A DNA stretch of 53,078 bases from Microcella sp. (GCF_030645145.1 NZ_JAUSMI010000087.1:1-53078), one strand, 5' to 3'; positions 1-8,018 are shown, numbered from the stretch's first letter. The notes: a model not told the origin generated them from the letters alone. Program-made: numbers and translations.

Positions 1-44
1 CGACTTTCCGCCTCAGCCGCGGCCGGCTCGGGCCGAGGGGTCGC

Positions 45-941
45 CTACCGTCGCTGCGCCGACGCGACCGCGCCCGCGCTCGCCGCGATGACGAGAGCGA
101 TCGCGGCGAGCTGCATGAACGACAGCAGCTGCCCGAGCACGATGAGCCCCGCGAGGGCGGCGACGACGGGCCCGAGGCTCGAGAGCACGCCGAACACTCG
201 CGTCGGCATGGTCTTGAGCGCGATGAACTCGAGCGCGTACGGCAGCGCCGACGTCATGAGCGCGATGCCGGCGAAGACCGCGAGCAGCACCGGTTCCGCC
301 ACGACGGCCGCCGTCGCCGATCCCGCCCCGAACGGCACGACGATCACGGCCGCCACGACCATCGCGACGGCGAGCCCGTCGACTCCGCGCACGCTCGTGG
401 CCCCGAGCCTGGCTGAGGCGAGGATGTAGAGGGCCCAGAAGGCGGCGGCCCCCGCGGCGAGGACGATGCCCGCGATCGCGACGGCACCCTGCGAGTCGAG
501 GGCGAGCATCCCGACCCCGATGCCCGCGAGCACGACCCACAGCAGGTCGCGCGGTCGGCGCGTGCCGGCGACGGCGACGGCGAGCGGGCCGAGCAGCTCG
601 ACCGCGACGGCCACGCCGATCGGCACGCGCTCGATCGCGAGGTAGATGAGGCTGTTCATGCCCGCGAGACCGATGCCGAGGGCGACGACGCCGATCCACA
701 CGCGGCGGGTCCAGCCGCGCACCGAGGGTCGCAGGACGACGAGGAGGATCCCCGCCGCGAAGAGCAGGCGAAGGGATGCGGCGCCGAGGGCGCCGACCTC
801 GGCGAACGTCGTGCCGGCGACGGCGTTGCCGAACTGCACCGAGACGATCGCGGCGATGGCGAGCGGCAGCGGGCCGATGCGCGGGCGTCGCGCGTGCGGG
901 GCGGTCGCGCCCGGAGCGGTCGCGGCGGCGTCGGGGGTCAC
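45..941 (-). CDS. EamA-family (RhtA-like) amino acid/metabolite exporter
   Basis: The 298-residue product is almost entirely hydrophobic, with about ten predicted membrane helices arranged as two EamA repeats (roughly residues 25-140 and 150-290). This is the layout of drug/metabolite transporters of the RhtA threonine/homoserine exporter group. The conserved region around the fourth helix (YLAIERVPIGVAVAVE) and the ALEFIALKTMPTRVFG stretch near residue 235 are typical of RhtA-like proteins. The start is GTG at 941. A -10-like CATACT ends 6 nt before it, so the mRNA is probably leaderless. A strong hairpin upstream (965-999) separates it from the neighbouring gene. The substrate cannot be read from sequence. 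Confidence 0.85.
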   Translation of the reverse strand: MTPDAAATAPGATAPHARRPRIGPLPLAIAAIVSVQFGNAVAGTTFAEVGALGAASLRLLFAAGILLVVLRPSVRGWTRRVWIGVVALGIGLAGMNSLIYLAIERVPIGVAVAVELLGPLAVAVAGTRRPRDLLWVVLAGIGVGMLALDSQGAVAIAGIVLAAGAAAFWALYILASARLGATSVRGVDGLAVAMVVAAVIVVPFGAGSATAAVVAEPVLLAVFAGIALMTSALPYALEFIALKTMPTRVFGVLSSLGPVVAALAGLIVLGQLLSFMQLAAIALVIAASAGAVASAQRR

Positions 942-947
942 TCGTCG

Positions 948-953
948 AGTATG
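948..953 (-). promoter_or_regulatory. -10 element of the EamA exporter gene (leaderless)
   Basis: CATACT on the minus strand lies 6 nt before the GTG start at 941, the spacing expected when transcription begins at the start codon. No Shine-Dalgarno sequence is present. Confidence 0.5.
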
Positions 954-964
954 CCGCCCGCGCG

Positions 965-999
965 CAGAACCGCCCCGCTCCGTGAGGGAGCGGGGCGGT
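965..999 (-). terminator. Strong intrinsic terminator hairpin
   Basis: A perfect 15-bp GC-rich stem (965-979 with 985-999) closes a 5-nt loop. It lies downstream of the secreted repeat protein gene and upstream of the EamA gene, both on the minus strand. No long U-tract follows, as is common in actinobacteria. Confidence 0.75.
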
Positions 1000-1051
1000 T
1001 CCGGGGTGCGTCGGCGACGCCCGAATCGCGCCGACGCGGGTCAGGCGGCGA

Positions 1052-1588
<537 letters not shown>

Positions 1589-1613
1589 TCATCCACGGGA
1601 CGCGGTCGCCGAC

Positions 1614-1659
1614 CGTCGCGCGCCGTCAGCGCAGGGCGTCGCGCGCCGTCAGCGCAGGG
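1614..1659 (+). repeat. 23-bp tandem duplication across the photolyase stop codon
   Basis: The 23-nt unit beginning CGTCGCGCGCCGTCAGCG occurs twice head to tail (1614-1636 and 1637-1659). The second copy contains the last codons and the stop of the photolyase gene. The first copy is a duplicate beyond the stop, and 23 is not a multiple of three, so the coding frame is unaffected. Confidence 0.85.
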
Positions 1660-3028
1660 CGTCCCGCGCCTGCTTGGCGGCCTTGACGGACTCGTACGCG
1701 TCGAGCGCCGCCTGCCGCGACTCGCGCAGGTCGACCATCGGCTCGGCGTAGTCCTCCGTGCCGGCCTCCGGAACCCACCGGTGCACGTACTCGCCGCGCG
1801 GATCGAACTTCTTCGCCTGCAGTTCGGGGTTGAACACGCGGAAGTACGGCGCCGCATCGGCCCCCGACCCCGCGACCCATTGCCACGACGCGGCGTTGCT
1901 CGCCTCATCGGCGTCGACGAGCGTGTCCCAGAACCACTCCTCGCCCGTGCGCCAGTCGACCTGCAGGTTCTTCGTGAGGAAGCTCGCGGTGATCATCCGC
2001 ACCCGGTTGTGCATCCAGCCCGTGCGCCACAGCTGCCGCATCCCCGCGTCGACGATCGGGATGCCCGTCCGCCCGTGCCGCCACCGGTCGAGCTCGTCGT
2101 CCCCGGGCGTCGTCCACGGGAACGCGTCGAAGTCCGCCCGGTAGTTGCGCGTCGCGAGGTCGGGGTGGTGGAAGAGGATGTGGTAGCTGAACTCCCGCCA
2201 GCCGATCTCGCTCAGGAACTTGTCGCGGTTCTTCCGCGCCGCCGCGTCGAGACCGCCCCGCATCCGATGGCACACCTCGAAGGGGCTGATCTCGCCGAAG
2301 CGCAGGTGCGGGCTGAGCATGCTCGTCGCCCGCAGGCCCGGCTCGTCGCGGCGGTGGTAATCGGCGAGCACGTCCTCGGCGAACTCCTCGAGCCGCGCGT
2401 GCCCGCCCGCCGACCCGGGGGTCCAGGTCTCGCGCAGCCCCTCGGCCCAGTCGGGGCGGGTGGGCAGCAGACTCCACGTCTCGAGGTCGTCGCCGCCGGG
2501 CGCGAGGCCGTCGATGCGCGTCGGTGCCGGCAGGGGCTCGCGCGGCTCGGGGCGGCTGAGGCACGCCTTCCAGTAGGGGGTGAAGACGCCGTAGGGGCCG
2601 CCGGCGCCGGTCGTGATGGTCCACGGCTCGAACAGCAGCGAGGCCAGGAAGCTCGTCGCCTCGAGACCGTCGTCGGTCAGGCGCGACTTGAGAGCGGCAT
2701 CCGTCTGCTTCGCCGCCCCGTAGCGGCGGTTCCAGTAGACGGCGTCGGCGCCGGTCTCCTCGATCAGCGAGCGGATGCTCGGCTCGGCCGCCCCGCGGCG
2801 CAGGGTCAGCGCGCCACCGAGGTCGGCGAGCTCCTCGCCGAGCCGCTCGAGCGAATGGTGCAGCCACCACCGGCTCGCGCCGCCGAGCGGGCGCACGCCG
2901 GGCGACTCCTCGTCGAGGAGGTAGAGCACGATGACGGGCCGGTCGCGCTCGACGGCCGCCGTGAGCGCCGGGTTGTCGGCGATGCGGAGGTCGTCGCGCA
3001 GCCACACGATGCTCGGTGCGCCTGACAT
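1649..3028 (-). CDS. phrB: Deoxyribodipyrimidine photolyase (class I, FAD-dependent)
   Basis: The 459-residue product is full length for a class I CPD photolyase, which uses blue light and reduced FAD to split pyrimidine dimers. The N-terminal alpha/beta domain begins with SIVWLRDDLRIADNPAL. WNRRY near residue 105 and the FAD-binding region are present: WREFSYHILFHHPDL at about 278, GRTGIPIVDAGMRQLW, NRVRMITASFLTKNL, and the C-terminal NAASWQWVAGSG with FRVFNP. The conserved Trp residues of the electron-transfer chain appear intact. A 23-bp tandem duplication spans the stop. TAGCCT ends 7 nt before the ATG, which suggests a leaderless transcript. It could also be a photolyase-like cryptochrome, but the helical core reads as a photolyase. 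Confidence 0.93.
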   Translation of the reverse strand: MSGAPSIVWLRDDLRIADNPALTAAVERDRPVIVLYLLDEESPGVRPLGGASRWWLHHSLERLGEELADLGGALTLRRGAAEPSIRSLIEETGADAVYWNRRYGAAKQTDAALKSRLTDDGLEATSFLASLLFEPWTITTGAGGPYGVFTPYWKACLSRPEPREPLPAPTRIDGLAPGGDDLETWSLLPTRPDWAEGLRETWTPGSAGGHARLEEFAEDVLADYHRRDEPGLRATSMLSPHLRFGEISPFEVCHRMRGGLDAAARKNRDKFLSEIGWREFSYHILFHHPDLATRNYRADFDAFPWTTPGDDELDRWRHGRTGIPIVDAGMRQLWRTGWMHNRVRMITASFLTKNLQVDWRTGEEWFWDTLVDADEASNAASWQWVAGSGADAAPYFRVFNPELQAKKFDPRGEYVHRWVPEAGTEDYAEPMVDLRESRQAALDAYESVKAAKQARDALR

Positions 3029-3035
3029 GGTGATC

Positions 3036-3041
3036 AGGCTA
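3036..3041 (-). promoter_or_regulatory. -10 element of the photolyase gene (leaderless)
   Basis: TAGCCT on the minus strand ends 7 nt before the ATG at 3028. Confidence 0.5.
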
Positions 3042-3076
3042 GGGGGATGCAGGATAGCCTCACTGAGAGGTCACCG

Positions 3077-4081
3077 ATGGTTTCACAGACACCGCCCTCC
3101 CCGGGCGCTTCCGCCGACGAGCGGCCGCCGAGCGAGCCGCATCCCGGCGCCGCGGAGCAGGCGGAGCCGGGGCGCGGCGCCCGCGGCCCCGACGTCTACC
3201 GGTATCCGGAGCCCGACACCGCGGAGCTCGCGGCGCGGCATGCGTGCATGACCGAGGTGGTCGACCTCATCGACGAGCTGGGCATCCGCGCCCTGCTCGC
3301 CGGGAACATCGTCTTCCCGCCGAACGGCTTCGGCGCCCCGGTGCTGCGGGCGGCCTTCAATCTCGTCGTCGATCCCGCGACGTGCCTCGAGCTCGCGGAG
3401 GCGCTCCTCGCCCGCGGATGGGTGGCCGCGCGCGTCCGCTGGTTCGGCATCCTGCCGCCTGCCGTCATCGCCCTGCAGGAGCCGCGCTCGGGCACGCTCC
3501 TGAACCTCTTCCCCCTCATCCCGGGGTTCTTCACCGACCCGCAGACGGTCTTCGAGCACGCGTGGGGGTACCGCTGCGAGATGATCGTCTTCGATCGCCG
3601 CGTGCCGATCACCGACCGCCTGCTGACGATGGTGCTCTCGGTGCACGACAACCTCGGCCCGCGCGCCGCGGCGCCGAGACCGGAGTCGGAGACCGGCCCG
3701 CTCATCGATCGGTTCGCCGCGCTCATCACGAACGACGAACTCGAGCGACTGCCGCGCCTCGTCCGCGGCGTCGGGGCGGAGGGCGTCATGCGCCGGCTCT
3801 TCGACGGGCTCGGCCTCCCGCCCGCGGCGACGCGACTGCCGTCGCGGAACTACGCGCGCGCCCGGTACGGGATCCCGGGCGCGGGAGTGCTTTCCCGCCT
3901 CCTGCTGCGCGCGATCGAGTCGAGCCCGGGGTACCCGGGCCTCGTGACGCGCGACGTCTGGATGGCGCGGCGATGGGCGCTGCTGCGGCTGCCGAGCGAG
4001 ATCGCGGGCGCCGCGGTGTTCATCGCTCGGGCGCGACGCGCGCGACGCCGCCTCCTGCGCTCGCGCCTCGTCGCGGGCTAG
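3077..4081 (+). CDS. Uncharacterised protein, possible degenerate nucleotidyltransferase fold
   Basis: The 334-residue product has a disordered, Pro/Glu-rich first 50 residues, then a compact domain and a basic C-terminus rich in Arg. The segment LLAGNIVFPP ... AAFNLVVDPATCLELAEALLARGW recalls the layout of the NTP_transf_5-type nucleotidyltransferase family, in which a DxD sits where this protein has FNLVVD. The catalytic acidic pair is therefore not obvious and activity is doubtful. The start at 3077 is preferred because GAGAGG lies 6 nt upstream; an in-frame ATG at 3047 has no usable ribosome site. It converges with the MarR gene, and the two stops overlap in a shared CTAG. Family assignment is weak. 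Confidence 0.5.
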   Translation: MVSQTPPSPGASADERPPSEPHPGAAEQAEPGRGARGPDVYRYPEPDTAELAARHACMTEVVDLIDELGIRALLAGNIVFPPNGFGAPVLRAAFNLVVDPATCLELAEALLARGWVAARVRWFGILPPAVIALQEPRSGTLLNLFPLIPGFFTDPQTVFEHAWGYRCEMIVFDRRVPITDRLLTMVLSVHDNLGPRAAAPRPESETGPLIDRFAALITNDELERLPRLVRGVGAEGVMRRLFDGLGLPPAATRLPSRNYARARYGIPGAGVLSRLLLRAIESSPGYPGLVTRDVWMARRWALLRLPSEIAGAAVFIARARRARRRLLRSRLVAG

Positions 4082-4506
4082 CCCCGCAGTCGGCGGCAGA
4101 GGTCGGCGAGCTGCGCGAGCTCGCCGGGAGCGAGCGATGCGCCCACGCGGCGCGCGATCGAGTCGGCGTGGACGACGGCGACGCGCTTGAAGAGCTCCCA
4201 CCCCTCGTCGGTGAGCGCGACGATCGTGCCGCGCGCGTCCGACTCGTCGGGCAGCTTCTGGACGAGCCCGCGCACGGCGAGCCGGTCGATGAGCCGCGAG
4301 ACGCTCGGCTGGCTCAGCAGGAGGTGGGGGATGAGGTCGCGGATGCGCATCCGGCGCTCGGGGGCGCGGCTGAGATTGAGCAGCACGTCGTACTCGGTGA
4401 ACGAGATCTCGGTGGTCGGGAACTCCGCGGTGAGCTGCCGCAGCACCGAGACCTGGGCGCGGAAGAGCGCCTCCCAGGCGTCGATGGCGAGCGACTTGTC
4501 GGTCAT
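4078..4506 (-). CDS. MarR-family transcriptional regulator
   Basis: The 142-residue product has MarR length and layout: an N-terminal dimerisation helix, then a winged helix (EYDVLLNLSRAPERRMRIRDLIPHLLLSQPSVSRLIDRL with the wing VQKLPDESDARGTIVALTDEG), then C-terminal helices. The DxR in the wing (ESDARG) is the usual DNA-contact motif. The stop overlaps that of the convergent upstream gene by 4 nt. TAGAGT lies 6 nt before the ATG, so the mRNA is likely leaderless. Upstream lie a strong hairpin and an unusual AT-rich operator-like island. The ligand is unknown and the regulated gene is not evident from the neighbours. Confidence 0.85.
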   Translation of the reverse strand: MTDKSLAIDAWEALFRAQVSVLRQLTAEFPTTEISFTEYDVLLNLSRAPERRMRIRDLIPHLLLSQPSVSRLIDRLAVRGLVQKLPDESDARGTIVALTDEGWELFKRVAVVHADSIARRVGASLAPGELAQLADLCRRLRG

Positions 4507-4512
4507 GGCTCA

Positions 4513-4518
4513 ACTCTA
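4513..4518 (-). promoter_or_regulatory. -10 element of the marR gene (leaderless)
   Basis: TAGAGT on the minus strand ends 6 nt before the ATG at 4506. Confidence 0.5.
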
Positions 4519-4551
4519 TGCACACGCATGCTCGTGCGGGTCGACGACATG

Positions 4552-4653
4552 ACAAAGGCCCGGCCGCCGAGGCGAGCGACCGGGCCTTTCCCTTGCACCA
4601 AGAGTGTCCTGCAATCACATTCCGCGGTAGCTGCCACAGCAAACAACTAACGC
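4552..4653 (-). ncRNA. Candidate small RNA ending in an intrinsic terminator
   Basis: A possible promoter (TAGACA at 4688-4683, 17-nt spacer, TACATT at 4665-4660 on the minus strand) would start an RNA of about 100 nt. That RNA would end at the 10-bp hairpin 4554-4589. The MarR gene has its own -10 further downstream, so this promoter is otherwise orphaned. No convincing protein frame is present. The RNA is inferred, not established. Confidence 0.3.
4554..4589 (-). terminator. Intrinsic terminator hairpin
   Basis: AAAGGCCCGG (4554-4563) pairs perfectly with CCGGGCCTTT (4580-4589) around a 16-nt loop. It can work in either direction. It lies between the MscS-like gene and marR, and would end the candidate small RNA or the MscS-like transcript. 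Confidence 0.7.
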
Positions 4654-4659
4654 TCGATC

Positions 4660-4703
4660 AATGTATAACGGTGAGGTAACGGTGTCTAGTTATCTGTTCG
4701 TTA
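4660..4703. promoter_or_regulatory. AT-rich symmetric four-site operator-like array
   Basis: TAAC occurs at 4666 and 4677, and GTTA at 4689 and 4700. Each pair is spaced exactly 11 bp, and both pairs are centred on 4684.5, giving a perfect dyad of two tandem half-sites per arm. The two left sites sit inside TAACGGTG repeats. The array overlaps the possible minus-strand promoter 4688-4660. The surrounding 4640-4720 region is far more AT-rich than the rest of the window. Confidence 0.5.
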
Positions 4704-4730
4704 TTTTTCTGCGAGATTACCCAGAGCGGC

Positions 4731-5597
4731 TCAGGGGCGCTGCGTCGGGGTGGTCGGGTCGACCGGGGGGAGCTTCTGCGTCGGCTCGGCGGCGCCGGTC
4801 GTCGTCGGGCGCGTGGCCGTCGTACCGGTGGCCGAGCGCGGCGGAGTCGAGCTGCTCGACGAGCCGGAGCGGACCTCGTCGGCCTTCGCGCGCAGCTGCT
4901 CCTTGGCGCTCGGGCTCGAGCTCGCCTCCTCCTTGATGCGGGGCGCCTCGGCCTCGGCCTTCGACAGCCAGCCCTCCCAGCGCGCCTGCATCGGCTTGAT
5001 GAGGCCGCCGCCGGCGCCGACGATGATGACGCCGCCGATGATCGCGAGCACCGTGATGAGCACGGGCGTCGTGACCGTCGTGGCGATCTCGACCTGGTTG
5101 AGCGCGGCCGTGATGCCGAGGAAGAGGATGAAGATGCTCGCGATGTTCGCGATGACCTTCCCGTACGAGAGCCCGCCGAGCATCCCCTGGATCAGGGTCT
5201 TCGCGCCGGCCGCGATGGCGGCCGCGACGATGATGATGATGATCGCGACGATCACGCGCGGCAGGAAGGCGATGATGCCCTCGAGCAGGTCGCTCACCGG
5301 GTTCGGCCCGAAGACGCCGAAGGCGAACTGCAGGACGAAGAGGACGAGCGTGTAGTAGACGATCTTCGCGATGATGTCGCTCGCGTCGAACTTGGATCGG
5401 TCGAGCGCCTTCTTCACGCCCCCGCGCTCGACGAGGCGATCGAACCCGACCCGCTCGAGCAGCTTCTCGAGGCCCTTCGCGATGAGCTTCGCGACGATGA
5501 GGCCGACGACGAGGATGATGATGAAGAGGAGGAGCTTGGGCAGGAAGTCGATGACATTCGCGAGCCCGTCTCTGACGATGACGTTGACGTCGTTCAT
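4731..5597 (-). CDS. MscS-like/TM-helix repeat membrane protein
   Basis: The 288-residue product has about five hydrophobic helices in its first 205 residues (FLPKLLLFIIILVVGLIVAK; IVYYTLVLFVLQFAFGVF; IAFLPRVIVAIIIIIVAAAIAAG and others). It matches the conserved TM-helix family related to small-conductance mechanosensitive channels, with the typical GLEKLLERVGFD and LEGIIAFLPRVIVA segments. The canonical MscS beta domain is missing. Instead there is a polar tail of about 80 residues rich in Ser, Thr and Pro. The ribosome site GAAAGG lies 8 nt before the ATG and touches a perfect 8-bp hairpin (5610-5632). Channel activity is plausible but not shown by sequence. Confidence 0.75.
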   Translation of the reverse strand: MNDVNVIVRDGLANVIDFLPKLLLFIIILVVGLIVAKLIAKGLEKLLERVGFDRLVERGGVKKALDRSKFDASDIIAKIVYYTLVLFVLQFAFGVFGPNPVSDLLEGIIAFLPRVIVAIIIIIVAAAIAAGAKTLIQGMLGGLSYGKVIANIASIFILFLGITAALNQVEIATTVTTPVLITVLAIIGGVIIVGAGGGLIKPMQARWEGWLSKAEAEAPRIKEEASSSPSAKEQLRAKADEVRSGSSSSSTPPRSATGTTATRPTTTGAAEPTQKLPPVDPTTPTQRP

Positions 5598-5609
5598 GGA
5601 GGAAGCCTT

Positions 5610-5632
5610 TCGATGAGTGCTGTGCTCATCGA
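5610..5632 (-). promoter_or_regulatory. 5' leader hairpin abutting the ribosome-binding site
   Basis: TCGATGAG and CTCATCGA form a perfect 8-bp stem with a 7-nt loop in the leader of the MscS-like gene. Its 3' edge overlaps the first bases of the GAAAGG ribosome site, so it could modulate translation. Confidence 0.4.
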
Positions 5633-5800
5633 GAGTGCCCCTCGGCCGGGGGTGCGGTCAGGGGCTTGCGCTCCGGCTCGGAGTGGCTCACTATTGCGCG
5701 CGCGCCGCGGCTGCTGCTTCCCGGAGAGTGCGGCTGAGCGAGACGGCTAACCCACGCTCGCGGTCGGGTCAAGCCCATGCCGTGGCGCCTCGCGCCCTTT

Positions 5801-5806
5801 TACCGT
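5801..5806 (+). promoter_or_regulatory. -10 element of the APC permease gene (leaderless)
   Basis: TACCGT ends 6 nt before the ATG at 5813, and no ribosome site is present. This spacing supports 5813 over the upstream ATG at 5777. Confidence 0.5.
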
Positions 5807-5812
5807 GCTCGA

Positions 5813-7180
5813 ATGCCCACCACCCCTGCCTCATTCGAGATCGACGACCAGAGCGGCCTCCCAGCCACACGACTGCGCCGGGCGATCACCGGTCCGCTGC
5901 TCTTCCTCTTCATCCTCGGCGACGTGCTCGGCGCCGGCATCTACGCGCTCACGGGGGTCCTCGCGAGCGAGGTCGGCGGCGTCATGTGGGCCTCGCTGCT
6001 CATCGCCCTCGCTCTCGCGCTCCTGACCGCCGGCTCGTACGCCGAGCTCGTGACGAAGTATCCGCGCGCCGGTGGCGCAGCGGTCTTCGCCGAGCGCGCC
6101 TTCGGTCGCCCCGTGGTGTCGTTCCTCATCGGCTTCTGCATGCTCGCGGCCGGCGTGACGAGCGCGGCCGGGCTGTCCCTCGCCTTCGCCGGCGAGTACC
6201 TGCAGGAGTTCGTGCCGGTTCCTGCGTGGATCACGGCCCCGCTCTTCCTCATCCTGGTCGCGCTCCTCAACGCGCGCGGCATCCGCGAGTCCCTCCGCTC
6301 GAACGCCGTCATGACCGTGATCGAGCTCACGGGTCTCCTCATCGTGATCGTCGCGGGCGCCGTCCTCCTCGGCGGCGGCGGGGGCGACCCCGCGCGACTC
6401 ACCGAGTTCCCCGACGGCACGATCCCCGGGCTCGCCCTGCTCGGCGGCGCGATCATCGCGTTCTACTCCTTCGTCGGCTTCGAAGTGTCCGCCAACGTCG
6501 CCGAGGAGATGCGGAACCCGCGCCGCGACTATCCCCGCGCCCTCTTCGGAGCCCTCGCCACGGCCGGCGTCGTCTACGTCCTCGTCGCCGTCGCCGCGGG
6601 GGTCGCCACCCCGCCGAGCGAGCTCGCGGGCTCCACCGCCCCGCTCCTCGACGTCGTCGAGGCGACGGGATTCGGGATCCCCTCCTGGCTCTTCAGCGCG
6701 ATCGCCCTCGTCGCGGTGGCGAACGGCGCGCTCCTCACGATGATCATGACGAGCCGGCTGGCCTACGGGATGTCCGAGCAGCGTCTGCTTCCGGGCTCGC
6801 TCTCGCGAGTGCTCCCGCAGCGGCGCACCCCCTGGGTCGCCATCATCGCGACGACGGCGGTCGCGATCGTGCTCACGCTCATCGGCGACCTCGCACTGCT
6901 CGCCGAGACGGTGGTGCTCCTCCTGCTCGTGGTGTTCATCTCGACGAACGTCTCCGTGCTGGTCCTCCGCCGTGAGCGCGTCGAGCACGAGCACTTCCGC
7001 GTCTGGACCCCCGTGCCCGTCCTCGGCATCCTGTCGTGCGTGCTGCTCATGACGCAGCAGGCGCCGCGAGTCTGGCTCACGGCGGGCATCCTGCTCGCCA
7101 TCGGCGCACTGCTGCACCTCGGCGCCCGAGTCGCCGCACGTCGTCGCCCGGCACCGTCCGACGACGACGCGCGGCGCTAG
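5813..7180 (+). CDS. APC-superfamily amino acid permease
   Basis: The 455-residue product has about twelve membrane helices. The signature first helix GDVLGAGIYALTGVLASEVGG (glycine-rich, substrate-binding) and FVGFEVSANVAEEMRNPRRDYPRA after helix 6 are hallmarks of the amino acid/polyamine/organocation family. The start at 5813 is chosen for the leaderless -10 at 5801-5806. The gene runs alone and converges on the winged-helix regulator, with stop codons overlapping in CTAG. The substrate cannot be assigned; a cationic or broad amino acid transporter is likely. Confidence 0.9.
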   Translation: MPTTPASFEIDDQSGLPATRLRRAITGPLLFLFILGDVLGAGIYALTGVLASEVGGVMWASLLIALALALLTAGSYAELVTKYPRAGGAAVFAERAFGRPVVSFLIGFCMLAAGVTSAAGLSLAFAGEYLQEFVPVPAWITAPLFLILVALLNARGIRESLRSNAVMTVIELTGLLIVIVAGAVLLGGGGGDPARLTEFPDGTIPGLALLGGAIIAFYSFVGFEVSANVAEEMRNPRRDYPRALFGALATAGVVYVLVAVAAGVATPPSELAGSTAPLLDVVEATGFGIPSWLFSAIALVAVANGALLTMIMTSRLAYGMSEQRLLPGSLSRVLPQRRTPWVAIIATTAVAIVLTLIGDLALLAETVVLLLLVVFISTNVSVLVLRRERVEHEHFRVWTPVPVLGILSCVLLMTQQAPRVWLTAGILLAIGALLHLGARVAARRRPAPSDDDARR

Positions 7181-7869
7181 AAGAAATCGGGCGAGGGCGT
7201 CGAGGAGTAGGTGATCGACACGTCGGCGTGGCGGTCGAAGCGGTAGCCGGCACCGCGGACCGTCCGCACGATGTCCTCGTAGCCGCCGAGCTTCGAGCGC
7301 AGGCGGCGGACGTGCACGTCGATCGTGCGCTCGTTCGGCACGTCGCCGTCGTCATCGGCGCCCTCCGCCCACAGCGACGAGATGAGCTCGCTGCGGTCGA
7401 TCGTGCGGCCCTCGCGCAGCACGAGGTACTGCAGGAGCTCGAACTCCTTGTACGTGAGCGGAGCGGTCTCGCCGTCGAGGACGACGCGCTTGCGCGAGAT
7501 GTCGATGACGACGCCGGGGACGACGCGCTCGGCTGGCGCGTCGCTGCGGCGGTAGCGCGCGAGTGCCGCAGGGTCCTGAAGGGCCAGTCGCACGACGTCG
7601 ACGTCGCGACCGCCCGCACCGGTCGGAGCGAGGGCGACGGCCGCGTGGGTCTCGGAGCCCGGGGCGAGCTCGGCCGTCACGCGCTTGAGCTCGCTGACGA
7701 GACGCCCGAGCTCGATGCCGGCGGCGGCGGCCTTGCGCTCGTCGAGGCCCACGTAGAGCACGAAGCCGCGGGCCTCGCTGCCTGAGGGCATCGCGCGCGG
7801 CCGCGCACCCTCACCGGTTGCGGGCCGGGCGGTCTCGGCGGAGTCGAAGGGCTCGTGCGTGTCGGTCAT
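7177..7869 (-). CDS. Orphan winged-helix (OmpR/PhoB-type) transcriptional regulator
   Basis: The 230-residue product carries a clear C-terminal OmpR/PhoB-type winged helix at about residues 125-215 (LTYKEFELLQYLVLREGRTIDR, the recognition segment NERTIDVHVRRLRSKL, and the wing RTVRGAGYRF). The N-terminal half is not a response-regulator receiver: no acidic pocket, phosphorylatable Asp or conserved Lys can be found. Instead it holds a short disordered stretch and a small alpha/beta region beginning GFVLYVGLDERKAAAAGIEL. No sensor kinase is nearby. The ATG overlaps the stop of a tiny upstream ORF (ATGA), which suggests translational coupling. Targets are unknown. Confidence 0.85.
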   Translation of the reverse strand: MTDTHEPFDSAETARPATGEGARPRAMPSGSEARGFVLYVGLDERKAAAAGIELGRLVSELKRVTAELAPGSETHAAVALAPTGAGGRDVDVVRLALQDPAALARYRRSDAPAERVVPGVVIDISRKRVVLDGETAPLTYKEFELLQYLVLREGRTIDRSELISSLWAEGADDDGDVPNERTIDVHVRRLRSKLGGYEDIVRTVRGAGYRFDRHADVSITYSSTPSPDFF

Positions 7870-7916
7870 CGGATTCCGATGCGGGAGTCGATCAGCGGAC
7901 GGTGGTCGGCGGTCAC
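7866..7916 (-). CDS. Tiny ORF (16 aa) coupling to the winged-helix regulator
   Basis: A GTG at 7916 opens a 16-codon frame (MTADHRPLIDSRIGIR). Its start overlaps the stop of the preceding small ORF in GTGA, and its stop overlaps the regulator start in ATGA. It has no ribosome site of its own, so it would depend on coupling. It may be a leader peptide, or simply a chance frame. Confidence 0.3.
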   Translation of the reverse strand: MTADHRPLIDSRIGIR

Positions 7917-8011
7917 GCGCGCGGTCGACGCGGATCGTCCGTGCGCGGCGGCATCATGCCGGCGTTCCCGAGGGCCTCGAGGGAGGTCAGGGGCAGCGCG
8001 TGGACGGTCAT
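7913..8011 (-). CDS. Small leaderless ORF (32 aa) upstream of the regulator
   Basis: An ATG at 8011 lies 7 nt after GATACT, itself 18 nt from TTGACC, a convincing promoter with no other gene to serve. The frame encodes 32 residues beginning MTVHALPLTSLEALGNAG and ending in a Pro/Arg-rich tail. The stop overlaps the next GTG. If expressed, this is the first gene of an operon with the regulator. It could be a small protein or a regulatory leader peptide. Confidence 0.5.
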   Translation of the reverse strand: MTVHALPLTSLEALGNAGMMPPRTDDPRRPRA

Positions 8012-8018
8012 GCCCGCC

